Assembly: GCF_002434505.1 (NCBI RefSeq)
Contig: NZ_DJKE01000012.1
Span: forward strand, 694,558-758,557
Reading direction: 5' to 3'
DNA length: 64,000 nt
Source of the DNA: Brevundimonas sp. UBA6550
GTDB taxonomy: Bacteria; Pseudomonadota; Alphaproteobacteria; Caulobacterales; Caulobacteraceae
Shown piece by piece: positions 32,126 through 40,782 of this stretch. The notes beneath the pieces are model-generated. The model was given only the letters and a program-made list of their open reading frames with translations, was not told the origin of the DNA and ran no database searches. A program made the position numbers and the translations under genes. Each line of letters opens with the position of its first letter. Positions within the stretch are counted from its first letter, which is position 1.

Positions 32126-32616
32126 AGGGGAACGGTCTTTGTCGCGGCGCCCTGCGACGGCGCGCCGTCAGGCCGCCATTCGCCCTTTTCCTTCAGGCGG
32201 TCGGCGACCTCGCGCGGCATATAGTTCTCGTCGTGCTTGGCCAGGACCTGGCTGGCGTGGAAGGTGCGGTCGGCGCCGAACGACCCTTGCGCCACGATCC
32301 CCTGCCCTTCGCGGAACAGGTCGGGCAGGTCTCCGTGGTAGACGACCCGGGTCACGCCCACATTGTCGGTGACGGAAAAGGCCACCACGCCGTCGCCGGA
32401 TTTCTGAACGCTGCCGACCTCGACCAGGCCGCCCAGGCGGATGTTGCGCCCCTCCGGCGCCTTGTCCGCCGTGGCCTCGGACGGGGAATAGAAGAAGGTC
32501 ACGCTGTCCTGCATGGCCCACAGCGACAGGCCGACCGCCAGCGCCAGGATCGGCGCCACGGCGGCGACGACCCACAGACGACGGCGGGCCTTTGGCGATC
32601 TGGGCAGCCAGCTCAT
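32122..32616 (-). CDS. ccmE: Cytochrome c maturation heme chaperone CcmE
   Basis: 164 residues from MSWLPRSPKARRRLWVVAAV. An N-terminal membrane anchor (about 16-36) is followed by an OB-fold domain. Heme is bound covalently at the His of LAKHDENYMP near residue 138; RLGGLVEVGSVQ and VVYHGDLPDLFREGQGIVAQ are conserved. It hands heme to CcmF. Upstream in-frame codons to 32670 lack family similarity and are excluded. Confidence 0.95.
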   Translation of the reverse strand: MSWLPRSPKARRRLWVVAAVAPILALAVGLSLWAMQDSVTFFYSPSEATADKAPEGRNIRLGGLVEVGSVQKSGDGVVAFSVTDNVGVTRVVYHGDLPDLFREGQGIVAQGSFGADRTFHASQVLAKHDENYMPREVADRLKEKGEWRPDGAPSQGAATKTVPL

Positions 32617-32674
32617 GCGACGGACCTTTTCGGTTCGACGCCGTATAGCCCCGGCGCCGGGCGCGACCAAGGCG

Positions 32675-33493
32675 TCATTGCGGCCTCGCCTCGGGCAGGC
32701 GGCGTTCCAGATCCTGGCGGCGCGGATCGGCCGGATCGAGGGCCGCGATCAGGGGCGCCCACAGGTCGCGCGCCGCCGTCCGGTCGCCCCGCCTGAGCGC
32801 CGCCTCGCCCAGGAAGAAGCGCGCGCCCAGCTGATCGGGGTCCAGGTTCAGCGCCTGGCGGAAGGCCGCCTCGGCGTCGCCGCCGATCTGGTTGTCGTTG
32901 GCCACCACCAGGCTTTCGCCCAGCCGCGCCCAGGCCTGGGCGTCCCTGGGGTCCAGGTCGATCAGCCGGCGAAAGGCCGAGGCCGCCCCCAGCGGATCGT
33001 CGGCGGCGAAACGCGCGGAGCCCAGCATGGCCAGGGCTTGGCGATCGCCCGGCCGTTCCTTGGCGACGCGGGCCGTCACGGCGGCCAGTTGCGCCGGCTC
33101 CAGCCCATTCAGATCGGCCGACCAGGCGTCCACCCTGCGCTCATAGCCCTGGTCCGGCAGGCCAGGCGCGCCAGTGGCGACATAGAGGCCCAGCGCCCCC
33201 GCCACCGTCACGCCGATCCCGGCCAGCACCCACAGCCTGTCCCTGGCGCCCGCGACGGGGGCCGTCGTCGCCGTCATGGCCAGAAGCCGGCGTCCCGCCT
33301 CCGCCCGCGCCGCCGAATAGGCGGCCTCGTCCAGAAGGCCGCGCGCCTTCAGCCGGTCCAGTTCCTCGATCTCGCGCGATCCGGCGTGCGTCTCGACGTC
33401 CGCCGCCGGTTCGGCCCCGCGCCGCGCGCCGGCCAGCACCAACAGGGCGGCCAGGGCCGCCGCCAGTCCCGTCATCATCCAGAAGGCGATCAT
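32675..33493 (-). CDS. ccmI: Cytochrome c biogenesis protein CcmI (CycH), TPR-containing
   Basis: 272 residues. The N-terminal part has two membrane segments (about 3-22 and 97-115) around a cytoplasmic loop with the family signature ELDRLKARGLLDEAAYSAAR. The C-terminal region (about 130-272) has TPR helices: ALAMLGSARFAADDPLGAAS, AQAWARLGESLVVANDNQIG and DQLGARFFLGEAALRRGDRT. It presents apocytochrome c to the lyase. First gene of the ccm operon. Confidence 0.93.
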   Translation of the reverse strand: MIAFWMMTGLAAALAALLVLAGARRGAEPAADVETHAGSREIEELDRLKARGLLDEAAYSAARAEAGRRLLAMTATTAPVAGARDRLWVLAGIGVTVAGALGLYVATGAPGLPDQGYERRVDAWSADLNGLEPAQLAAVTARVAKERPGDRQALAMLGSARFAADDPLGAASAFRRLIDLDPRDAQAWARLGESLVVANDNQIGGDAEAAFRQALNLDPDQLGARFFLGEAALRRGDRTAARDLWAPLIAALDPADPRRQDLERRLPEARPQ

Positions 33494-33547
33494 GATTCAG
33501 GGATCTAGCCGAACAATGGCCGCCGGGCGAGCCGCCTTTCACGCGCA

Positions 33548-34900
33548 TCAGGGCAGTCGGGCGGTCTCCGCGGTCGCCGCGCGCCGTCGCACCGCGCGCG
33601 CCGCCTCCAGCGCCTCGATCAGCGTCAGGAACCGCGCGGCGATCCCGACCAGTCGCAGCGCCTGGTCCGGGTTGTCGACCTCGCCGTCCGCCACGCCGTC
33701 CAGCGCCTCGTTGGCCCAGGTGGACAGATAGTCGGTCATCTCGGTCTTCAACGCCGCGCGGTCGGCCTCGCAGCCGAAGGTCACCGCCGCCCCGCGCAGG
33801 CCAGCCACCGCCGTCAGCAGCGCCGCCGCCGCCTCGATCGGCTCGCCGTCCGCCGGCGCCTCCAGCCACGGAGACATCCGGGTCATGCGTCCGGCGATGG
33901 TGCGGCGCTTCGTCGGCAGGGCGGCGTGAACCGCCGCCGCCGTCGACTTCATCAGCCCCGAGAGCTGCCCCGACACCTGCACCCGCGCCATCCGCGCCGT
34001 CTTGCCCCAGCTGGAATCGGGGCGGATCTGCAAGGTGATGTCCATTTCGGCCAGGACGCCGGCGCACCAGCCGACCTGGTCCACCACCGTCTGCATGGCG
34101 TCGGCGGTCAGAGAGGATCGCAGCGCCGCCACGCCTTGGACCCGCGCCTGGACCGAGGCCAGCAGCCGCTCGACGAAGACGCCCATGTCCGAATGACTCA
34201 GCGTCACCTCCCGGTCGGCCAGGCGGCTGGTGCGCGCCACCACCCGCAGCATCCGCTCGGCGTCCGCCACATGGGCGAACAGGATGTCGATCATCCGCCG
34301 CCCGCCGTCGGGGGCCACGGCCAGACAATCCTGGATCAACAGACGCAAGCCTGCCATCTGGTTGTCGTCCGGCCGCTCCAGCCAGACGGACAGGCGCGGC
34401 AGGGCCGTCCGGGCCAGCGGGGTCAGGTCGAAACAGCCCGCCAGTTCGGCCGGGGTGGACGGCGGCGCCCCGTCGGGCGGGCGCTGAAACTCCGGCCAGA
34501 CCCCGCGCGGCCGGTCGCGCAACACCGCCGCCGCCCGCGCGCACAGCCGATCCGCCGCCAGGGTCCATTCCCCATCGACGATCGCCGCTCCGTCCAGCAG
34601 GGGCAGAAAGGCTTCTTCGCCGATCTTCGCTTCGCGCCAGACCCGCGGCAAGACCATTGGAGGAAAGACCAGGGCCGGCACGCCGTCGGCGCGGGCCTGG
34701 AACAGCGGAAGCAGCGGCGCGAAGGCGGTGGCGCGTCGGGCGCGATCCCGCGCCTCCTCGCCCACGATGACGGCCAACTCCGCCGCCTTGTCGCCCGGCA
34801 GGGCCGCGACCGCTCCGCCCAGTTGCGCCAGGGACGCATCGGGACATGCCTGGACGACCGCCGTCAGGGCGGCGCGGTGGGCGGGGGACAGGGACGACAC
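33548..34900 (-). CDS. Conserved protein of unknown function, helical, 450 residues
   Basis: I do not recognise the family. The start is GTG at 34900, with GGGAG five bases upstream, preferred over GTG at 34936, which has no ribosome site. The protein is Ala/Arg-rich and mostly helical, without signal peptide or membrane segment. Stretches with few substitutable residues include [60 protein letters not shown] and [20 protein letters not shown]. Sequence composition matches its neighbours. It is divergent from the ABC transporter pair upstream; downstream lies ccmI, 54 bp away. Confidence 0.75.
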   Translation of the reverse strand: MSSLSPAHRAALTAVVQACPDASLAQLGGAVAALPGDKAAELAVIVGEEARDRARRATAFAPLLPLFQARADGVPALVFPPMVLPRVWREAKIGEEAFLPLLDGAAIVDGEWTLAADRLCARAAAVLRDRPRGVWPEFQRPPDGAPPSTPAELAGCFDLTPLARTALPRLSVWLERPDDNQMAGLRLLIQDCLAVAPDGGRRMIDILFAHVADAERMLRVVARTSRLADREVTLSHSDMGVFVERLLASVQARVQGVAALRSSLTADAMQTVVDQVGWCAGVLAEMDITLQIRPDSSWGKTARMARVQVSGQLSGLMKSTAAAVHAALPTKRRTIAGRMTRMSPWLEAPADGEPIEAAAALLTAVAGLRGAAVTFGCEADRAALKTEMTDYLSTWANEALDGVADGEVDNPDQALRLVGIAARFLTLIEALEAARAVRRRAATAETARLP

Positions 34901-35058
34901 GCAAGCTCCCGTCGAGACCAGGACACAAGACCCCACGGTGGGCCAATCGGGTTAACAACGACTTGGCGAAGGCAAGCCCCTTGAGTGCGGGCCGCGGCAC
35001 GCCATATTGCCGCCACATCCGGCGACGCGCCCGTGCGCCCGCCGCGCCAGGAGGCTGC

Positions 35059-35991
35059 ATGCCCGTTATCCAGATCGACGGCCTGACCAAGACCTACAAG
35101 TCCGGGCTTCAGGCGTTGAAGCGTATCGACCTGAGCATCGAGAAGGGCGAGATCTTCGCGCTTCTGGGGCCGAACGGGGCGGGCAAGACCACCCTGATCT
35201 CCATCATCTGCGGCATCGTCACCCCGTCGACGGGCACGGTGGTCGCGGACGGTCACGACATTCAGACCGACTTTCGCGCCGCACGCACCAAGATCGGCCT
35301 GGTGCCGCGGGAGCTGACCACCGACGCCTTCGAAACGGTGATGGCCACCGTCACCTTCAGCCGGGGCCTGTTCGGCAAGGTGCCGAACCCGGCCTTCATC
35401 GAACGGCTGCTGCGCGACCTGTCGCTGTGGGACAAGCGCGACGCCAAGATGCGCACCCTGTCGGGCGGCATGAAGCGACGGGTCATGATCGCCAAGGCCC
35501 TCAGCCACGAGCCGGACATCCTGTTCCTGGACGAACCGACCGCCGGGGTGGACGTCGAGCTGCGCCGCGACATGTGGGCGATGGTGCGAACCCTGCGCGA
35601 ACGCGGCGTCACCATCATCCTGACCACCCACTATATCGAGGAGGCCGAGGAGATGGCCGACCGGATCGGGGTGATCCTGAAGGGCGAACTGATCCTGGTC
35701 GAGGAAAAGACCGCCCTGATGAAGAAGCTGGGCAAGAAGACGCTGACGCTGAATCTGGTCGATGCGTTGGACGCCCTGCCCGCCGAACTGTCCGACTGGG
35801 ACCTGACGCTGAAGAACGACGGGGGCGAGCTGGAATACAGTTTCGACGCCAACGCCGACGACACCGGCGTTCCCTCGCTGATCCGCAGGCTGGAGGGACT
35901 GAACATCGGCTTCAAGGACCTGAACACCCGCCAGAGCTCGCTGGAAGACATCTTCGTCAGCCTGGTCCACACGAACGGAGCCGCCGCATGA
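35059..35991 (+). CDS. ABC exporter ATP-binding protein (YadG/NodI-like)
   Basis: 310 residues from [20 protein letters not shown], with AGGAGG at 35049. Walker [13 protein letters not shown], signature [15 protein letters not shown], Walker [13 protein letters not shown], switch histidine [14 protein letters not shown]. The C-terminal 90 residues resemble E. coli YadG. It overlaps the permease gene as ATGA. Substrate unknown; the family includes polysaccharide, lipid and drug exporters. Confidence 0.94.
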   Translation: MPVIQIDGLTKTYKSGLQALKRIDLSIEKGEIFALLGPNGAGKTTLISIICGIVTPSTGTVVADGHDIQTDFRAARTKIGLVPRELTTDAFETVMATVTFSRGLFGKVPNPAFIERLLRDLSLWDKRDAKMRTLSGGMKRRVMIAKALSHEPDILFLDEPTAGVDVELRRDMWAMVRTLRERGVTIILTTHYIEEAEEMADRIGVILKGELILVEEKTALMKKLGKKTLTLNLVDALDALPAELSDWDLTLKNDGGELEYSFDANADDTGVPSLIRRLEGLNIGFKDLNTRQSSLEDIFVSLVHTNGAAA

Positions 35992-36755
35992 CCTTCAACG
36001 GATACGGCGTCTGGGCCATCTATCGCTTCGAGATGGCGCGCGCGCTTCGCACCCTGTGGCAGAGCGTGGTCACGCCGGTCATCACCACGGCCCTGTATTT
36101 CGTCGTCTTCGGCGGCGCCATCGGCAGCCGGATGCAGGAGGTCGGCGGCGTGCCCTACGGCGCCTTCATCGTGCCGGGCCTGATCATGCTCAGCCTGTTC
36201 ACCCAGTCGATCTTCAACGCCTCGTTCGGCATCTATTTCCCCAAGTTCACCGGGACGATCTACGAGATTCTGTCCGCGCCGGTGTCGTCGCTTGAGATCG
36301 TGCTGGCCTATGTGGGGGCGGCGGCGACCAAGTCGGCGGTGCTGGGGCTGATCATCCTGGCGACGGCGGCCTTCTTCGTGCCGCTGCAGATCCTGCACCC
36401 GGTCTGGATGATGACCTTCCTGGTCCTGATCTCTGTGACCTTTAGCCTGTTCGGCTTCATCATCGGGGTGTGGGCCGACGGGTTCGAGCAGTTGCAGATG
36501 ATCCCCATGCTGATCGTGACGCCCCTGACCTTCCTGGGCGGCGCCTTCTATTCCATCGACATGCTGCCGGAGGGTTGGCGCACCGTGACCCTGTTCAATC
36601 CGGTGGTCTATCTGATCTCGGGCTTCCGCTGGGCCTTCTACGGCCAGGGGGACGTGGCGGTCGGGATCAGCGTGGCCGCGACCCTGGGTTTCTTCGCCGT
36701 CTGCCTGGCCATCGTCATGTGGATGTTCCAGACCGGCTACCGGCTCAAGAACTGA
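35988..36755 (+). CDS. ABC-2 type permease (YadH/NodJ-like)
   Basis: 255 residues with six predicted membrane segments. [20 protein letters not shown] begins the first, [20 protein letters not shown] and [20 protein letters not shown] lie between, and the typical end [20 protein letters not shown] plus [17 protein letters not shown] is present. Partner of the preceding ATPase in a two-gene exporter operon. Confidence 0.94.
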   Translation: MTFNGYGVWAIYRFEMARALRTLWQSVVTPVITTALYFVVFGGAIGSRMQEVGGVPYGAFIVPGLIMLSLFTQSIFNASFGIYFPKFTGTIYEILSAPVSSLEIVLAYVGAAATKSAVLGLIILATAAFFVPLQILHPVWMMTFLVLISVTFSLFGFIIGVWADGFEQLQMIPMLIVTPLTFLGGAFYSIDMLPEGWRTVTLFNPVVYLISGFRWAFYGQGDVAVGISVAATLGFFAVCLAIVMWMFQTGYRLKN

Positions 36756-36796
36756 TCCGTCACGAAACGGGCCAGATCGCCAGCGATTGAGAGACC

Positions 36797-37819
36797 ATGT
36801 CCGACGACCAGAAGACCCCGCCCGAGCCCTTCGCCCGCAAGCCGGCGCAGTGGGGGCGCATGCCCGCGACGACCTTCCACGTCGGGCCGGTGCCGGTCGC
36901 GCCCAATCCGCTGGACCGGATTCCCGATCCGCCGCGCAAGGCCCCGCCGCAGCCGCCGCGCGGCATCGGCGACCAGAGCCTGGCCACGGGCCTGACGCCC
37001 ACGCAGCCGCGCCCGAAGCAAACGCCTGCCGCGCCCCGGCCGCAAGCGCCCCGTCCGGCGACCTCAGGCGGCGGCATCCTGGGCGGATCGCTGATCCCGA
37101 CGGCCCGACCCGCGGCCCCGGCGCCGGAGCGTCTGGCCCAGCCCGAGCCGGCGACTGAACAACCCACCGCCCCCGCCGACCTGACGGTGCGCCCCCTGCC
37201 GACGCCCGTCGCCGAACCCCTGCCGGCCTTGGAGCCTGCCCCTGAGCCGGCGCCGGTCGTGGCGCCGCGCATCGCGCCTCCCCCGCCCCAGGCGACGCCC
37301 ACTTTCGCCCGCACGCCCGCCAAGGCCTCGCGCCTGCCGCTCTATGTCGGGGCCGGAGTCGTCGCCGTGCTGGCGCTGGGCGGCGGCCTGTGGTTCGCCC
37401 TGCGCCCGGCGGCGACACCTGCCCAGCCCGCGCCTGCGTCCGTAAGCGCGCCGCTGACCACCCCGCCCGCCGAGACCCTGCCGACCACGACGACGCCGGC
37501 CGCCGCGCCGGTTGCGACCGAACCCGCTCCGACCCCGCCGCCGACGACCGCGACCAGCACGCCGGCGCCGGCATCGACCGCCGCCGCCCGACCGGCGACC
37601 ACGCCGCCCTCCACGGCATCCACCCGCCCGACGACCGCGACGACGACGCCGGCCCCCGCCGCATCCCGACCGGCGCCCGCCGCCGCCTCGACCCCGGCGC
37701 CGACCGTGCAGACCGAGCCGCTGGTCGTCGTGCCGCCCACGCCGGCGCCGACGGCCGCGCGTCCGACCGCCAGCGATCCCGATGGTCCCGTCGTCACGCG
37801 GCCCCAGCCGCTCGACTGA
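36797..37819 (+). CDS. Pro/Ala/Thr-rich single-pass membrane protein, unknown function
   Basis: 340 residues of low complexity. An N-terminal cytoplasmic half (about 1-175) is rich in Pro, Arg and Ala; a membrane segment sits at about 178-197 (LPLYVGAGVVAVLALGGGLW); the C-terminal 140 residues are Pro/Ala/Thr repeats (TTTTPAAAPVATEPAPTPPP) presumably crossing the periplasm. Starts MSDDQKTPPEPFARKPAQWG. No catalytic domain. It resembles linker or anchor proteins such as TonB-like spacers but has no recognisable terminal domain. Confidence 0.75.
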   Translation: MSDDQKTPPEPFARKPAQWGRMPATTFHVGPVPVAPNPLDRIPDPPRKAPPQPPRGIGDQSLATGLTPTQPRPKQTPAAPRPQAPRPATSGGGILGGSLIPTARPAAPAPERLAQPEPATEQPTAPADLTVRPLPTPVAEPLPALEPAPEPAPVVAPRIAPPPPQATPTFARTPAKASRLPLYVGAGVVAVLALGGGLWFALRPAATPAQPAPASVSAPLTTPPAETLPTTTTPAAAPVATEPAPTPPPTTATSTPAPASTAAARPATTPPSTASTRPTTATTTPAPAASRPAPAAASTPAPTVQTEPLVVVPPTPAPTAARPTASDPDGPVVTRPQPLD

Positions 37820-37879
37820 CCCCAGGTTTCGCGATCCGGGACAGGTGACGAAGCGGTCCCGAGCCCCTACCTAGGAGCC

Positions 37880-39310
37880 ATGACCGTTCATGCCGCCCCG
37901 CCGCCCATCCTCGACGCCGCCGGCGTCGCTGCCGACGAAGCCCTGTCCATCCTGAAGACGGCCCTGACCGGCGCCGACGACGGCGAACTGTTCCTGGAGC
38001 GGTCCGAAAGCGAGAGCCTGGTCTTCGACGACGGGCGGCTGAAGTCCGCTGCCTATGACGCCACCGAGGGCTTCGGCCTACGGGTCGTGGCGGGCGAGAC
38101 CGCCGGCTACGCCCACGCCAACGAAATCTCCGCCGCCGCCCTGCGCCGCGCCGCCGACAGCGCGGCGTTGGCCAAACAGGGCCACGAGGCCCGTGTCGCC
38201 GAGGCTCCGCGCGCCACCAATCAGAAACTGTATGGCGAAATCGATCCCCTCGCCTCGCCCGCCTTCTCCGACAAGATCGCTCTGCTGGCCGAGATCGACG
38301 CCTGGGCCCGCGCCCGCGATCCGCGCGTGGTCCAGGTCTCGGCCTCTCTGGTCGGAGAGCGCCGCGCCATCGAGATTTTGCGCGCCGACGACCGGGCCGT
38401 GCGCGACATCCGCCCGCTGGTGCGCCTGAACGTCTCCGTCACCGTCGAGCAGAACGGCAAGCGCGAAAGCGCGTCGTCCGGCGCGGGGGGCCGCGCGGGC
38501 TTCGAGGAATGGGTCGCGCCCGAACGCTGGCAGGCCCAGGTGGACGAGGCCCTGCGTCAGGCCCTGGTCAATCTGGACGCCATCGACTGCCCGGCTGGCG
38601 AGATGGATGTGGTGCTGGGCGCGGGCTGGCCCGGCGTGCTGCTGCACGAAGCCATCGGCCACGGCTTTGAGGGCGATTTTCACAGAAAGGGCTCGTCCGT
38701 CTTCAACGGCATGATGGGCCAGCGCGTCGCCGCGCCCGGCGTGACCGTGGTGGACGACGGCTCCATCGCCGGTCGTCGGGGCTCCCTGTCCGTGGACGAC
38801 GAAGGCACCCCGACCTCGCGCACCGTCCTGATCGAGGACGGCATCATGGTCGGGCTGATGCACGACCGTCTGTCGGCGCGTCAGCTGGGCGTGGCCGCCA
38901 CCGGCAACGGCCGACGCCAGTCCTTCGCCCATATGCCGATGCCGCGCATGACCAACACCTTCATGGAAGGCGGCAAGGACTCCAAGGCCGACATGATCGC
39001 CAGTACGAAGCGCGGCCTCTACGCCGCCAACTTCTCGGGCGGCCAGGTGGACATCACCAACGGCAAGTTCGTGTTCCAGTGCAACGAGGCCTATCTGATC
39101 GAGGACGGGGTCATCACCGCACCCGTGCGGGGCGCCACCCTGATCGGCGACGGGGCCACAGCCCTGACTAAAATCCAGATGATCGGCGACGACTTCGCCT
39201 TCGACCCCGGCGTCGGCGTCTGCGGCAAGGCGGGTCAGGGCGTGCCGGTCGGCATAGGCCAGCCCTCGCTCAAGATTGGCGGCCTGACGGTGGGCGGCAC
39301 GGCGGTCTGA
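37880..39310 (+). CDS. tldD: Metalloprotease TldD
   Basis: 476 residues. The zinc motif is in GVLLHEAIGHGFEGDFHRKG (HExxxH type, about residue 256). Also conserved are YDATEGFGLRVVAGETAGYA and the C-terminal NFSGGQVDITNGKFVFQCNE and TLIGDGATALTKIQMIGDDF. TldD forms a dimer with PmbA/TldE (not in the window) and degrades unfolded small peptides such as microcin precursors and CcdA. A TAGGAG site precedes the ATG. Confidence 0.96.
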   Translation: MTVHAAPPPILDAAGVAADEALSILKTALTGADDGELFLERSESESLVFDDGRLKSAAYDATEGFGLRVVAGETAGYAHANEISAAALRRAADSAALAKQGHEARVAEAPRATNQKLYGEIDPLASPAFSDKIALLAEIDAWARARDPRVVQVSASLVGERRAIEILRADDRAVRDIRPLVRLNVSVTVEQNGKRESASSGAGGRAGFEEWVAPERWQAQVDEALRQALVNLDAIDCPAGEMDVVLGAGWPGVLLHEAIGHGFEGDFHRKGSSVFNGMMGQRVAAPGVTVVDDGSIAGRRGSLSVDDEGTPTSRTVLIEDGIMVGLMHDRLSARQLGVAATGNGRRQSFAHMPMPRMTNTFMEGGKDSKADMIASTKRGLYAANFSGGQVDITNGKFVFQCNEAYLIEDGVITAPVRGATLIGDGATALTKIQMIGDDFAFDPGVGVCGKAGQGVPVGIGQPSLKIGGLTVGGTAV

Positions 39311-39316
39311 GCCAGC

Positions 39317-39342
39317 GGAACCGTATCGCGACGCAGGGTGTT
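39317..39342 (+). promoter_or_regulatory. EcfG-like promoter candidate
   Basis: GGAAC (39317-39321), 17 bp, TGTT (39339-39342): one mismatch to the GGAAC-N16/17-CGTT general stress promoter. It lies just after tldD and would start transcription about 20 bases before the ATG at 39370, leaving GGAGAGG as ribosome site. Confidence 0.45.
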
Positions 39343-39369
39343 TCCCCGCCACACTGGAGAGGAAACACC

Positions 39370-39675
39370 ATGCCTACCGAGCGCACTGTCGAACATCCCG
39401 ATGGCCGGGTCGAACGCATCACCGAGACCAGCGCCGCCCCCACCACCGTCGTCGAACGTCGTAGCGGCAGCGGCATGGGCGCCATCGTCGCCCTGATCAT
39501 CGGGCTCCTGGCCGTTCTGGTGATCGGCTACTTCCTGATGAACATGAACCGCAGCGACGCGGTCAAGGACAACGCCATCGCCGGTGCGGCCGAGAGCGTC
39601 GGCAACGCGGCCGATAATATCGGAAACGCCGCCCGCGACGCCGTGCCAGAACGCGCGCCGGCGCCGGCCAACTGA
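39370..39675 (+). CDS. Small single-pass membrane protein
   Basis: 101 residues. The N-terminal 33 residues are polar (MPTERTVEHPDGRVERITET), followed by one strong membrane segment (about 36-58, MGAIVALIIGLLAVLVIGYF) and a small Ala/Asn-rich tail (AAESVGNAADNIGNAARDAV). No named family. The candidate EcfG-type promoter upstream points to a general-stress envelope protein (inference). Confidence 0.8.
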   Translation: MPTERTVEHPDGRVERITETSAAPTTVVERRSGSGMGAIVALIIGLLAVLVIGYFLMNMNRSDAVKDNAIAGAAESVGNAADNIGNAARDAVPERAPAPAN

Positions 39676-39692
39676 TCGGCTAGCCCAAGGGA

Positions 39693-40637
39693 TCAGGGCT
39701 GGGGCGGGCGCCAATCGGGGCCCAGCGGCTCCAGCCCGTCCGCCGCCAGCCGATCCAGCACCCCGTTCGGCTCGGCCAGCAGTCTCAATGGCGCGATGGC
39801 CACGGTGACGCCAGGCTCGGACAGGGACGTATCCACCGCCGCGTTCCAGATGTCGCGCAACCGCTGCCCCTCCCCCATCACCGTCCAAAGGGAACAGGCG
39901 GTCGATGCCTGTTCCAGCGGCGAGGCCAGCACCGCCGGGATACGTCGCAGCCGCCAGTCCTGCGCGCGCTGGGCGCCGCTTTCAGGCCCCGCCTCGGCCG
40001 CCGTCGCGGCCGCCTCCATACAGGCCAGATAGGCTTCGGGCGGCGTCGTCAGCACATTGTCGATCAGCTCGTCTCCGCGATAGACGCCCACCGGCTCGGC
40101 CGGCTTCTTGTTGGCGCGGGCGGCGCGTCGAACGATCTCGGACACCGAGCGCACGCGCTGCGCAGAGCCGCCATGCTCCATCAGGTCCGCCGACAGCATC
40201 AGAAAGCTCTTGCGGCTGGGGCCCTCGCCGGTGATCCGTTCGACCCGCGCCTCCAGATCGGGTGACAGATAGTCGGCGCTAGTCCGTTCGTTGGGCAGGC
40301 GCGTCAAGGTGCGGATCCGCCAGATCACCCGCCCCAGGTCGGCCAGCGACGCCTGGCCCTGCACCGGGAACAGCACCCGATCGGCTCGCTCCACCGCCGA
40401 GACCAGGGCGTCGGTGCGCCATTCCATGTCGCGGGGCAAACCCTCGATGGCGCCCACCAGGATCAGCACGCTGTCGCCGCGCCGCACCTCCCAGATCGGG
40501 GCCTCGATGCGCCGGGCGGTGACCACGATATCCTCCACCGCATCGGAGGCTGGCGGCTCCTGCGTCGTCGCTGCGCCCGCCGACAGGACGGCCGTCGCCA
40601 GAATAGACAAGAACAGGGAAGAAGAGCGTGCGGTCAT
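39693..40637 (-). CDS. TraB/GumN-like secreted protein
   Basis: 314 residues from MTARSSSLFLSILATAVLSA, a signal peptide; an in-frame ATG at 40670 with AGGGA upstream is an alternative start. The mature N-terminus reads DAVEDIVVTARRIEAPIWEV, like a TonB box. LILVGAIEGLPRDMEWRTDA matches the TraB/GumN opening (usually LLGTxHxLP), but the histidine position is Glu. ADLMEHGGSAQRVRSVSEIV and the C-terminal APLRLLAEPNGVLDRLAADG fit a variant seen in relatives that reads LGTLSPLP. Divergent from the TonB receptor gene. Family assignment moderate; catalytic role doubtful. Confidence 0.65.
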   Translation of the reverse strand: MTARSSSLFLSILATAVLSAGAATTQEPPASDAVEDIVVTARRIEAPIWEVRRGDSVLILVGAIEGLPRDMEWRTDALVSAVERADRVLFPVQGQASLADLGRVIWRIRTLTRLPNERTSADYLSPDLEARVERITGEGPSRKSFLMLSADLMEHGGSAQRVRSVSEIVRRAARANKKPAEPVGVYRGDELIDNVLTTPPEAYLACMEAAATAAEAGPESGAQRAQDWRLRRIPAVLASPLEQASTACSLWTVMGEGQRLRDIWNAAVDTSLSEPGVTVAIAPLRLLAEPNGVLDRLAADGLEPLGPDWRPPQP

Positions 40638-40782
40638 TCCGTCGATATAGGATTTTCTACTGTCCTGCATGTAATGAAATCCCTGTAATGATGTCGTCGA
40701 TTTAATCCACCTTGCCGCCTTGTAACTGGAGATGAAGAGGCTGGATCGGCACACCTCTCGCCAACGAACCGAGGGGAAACCG

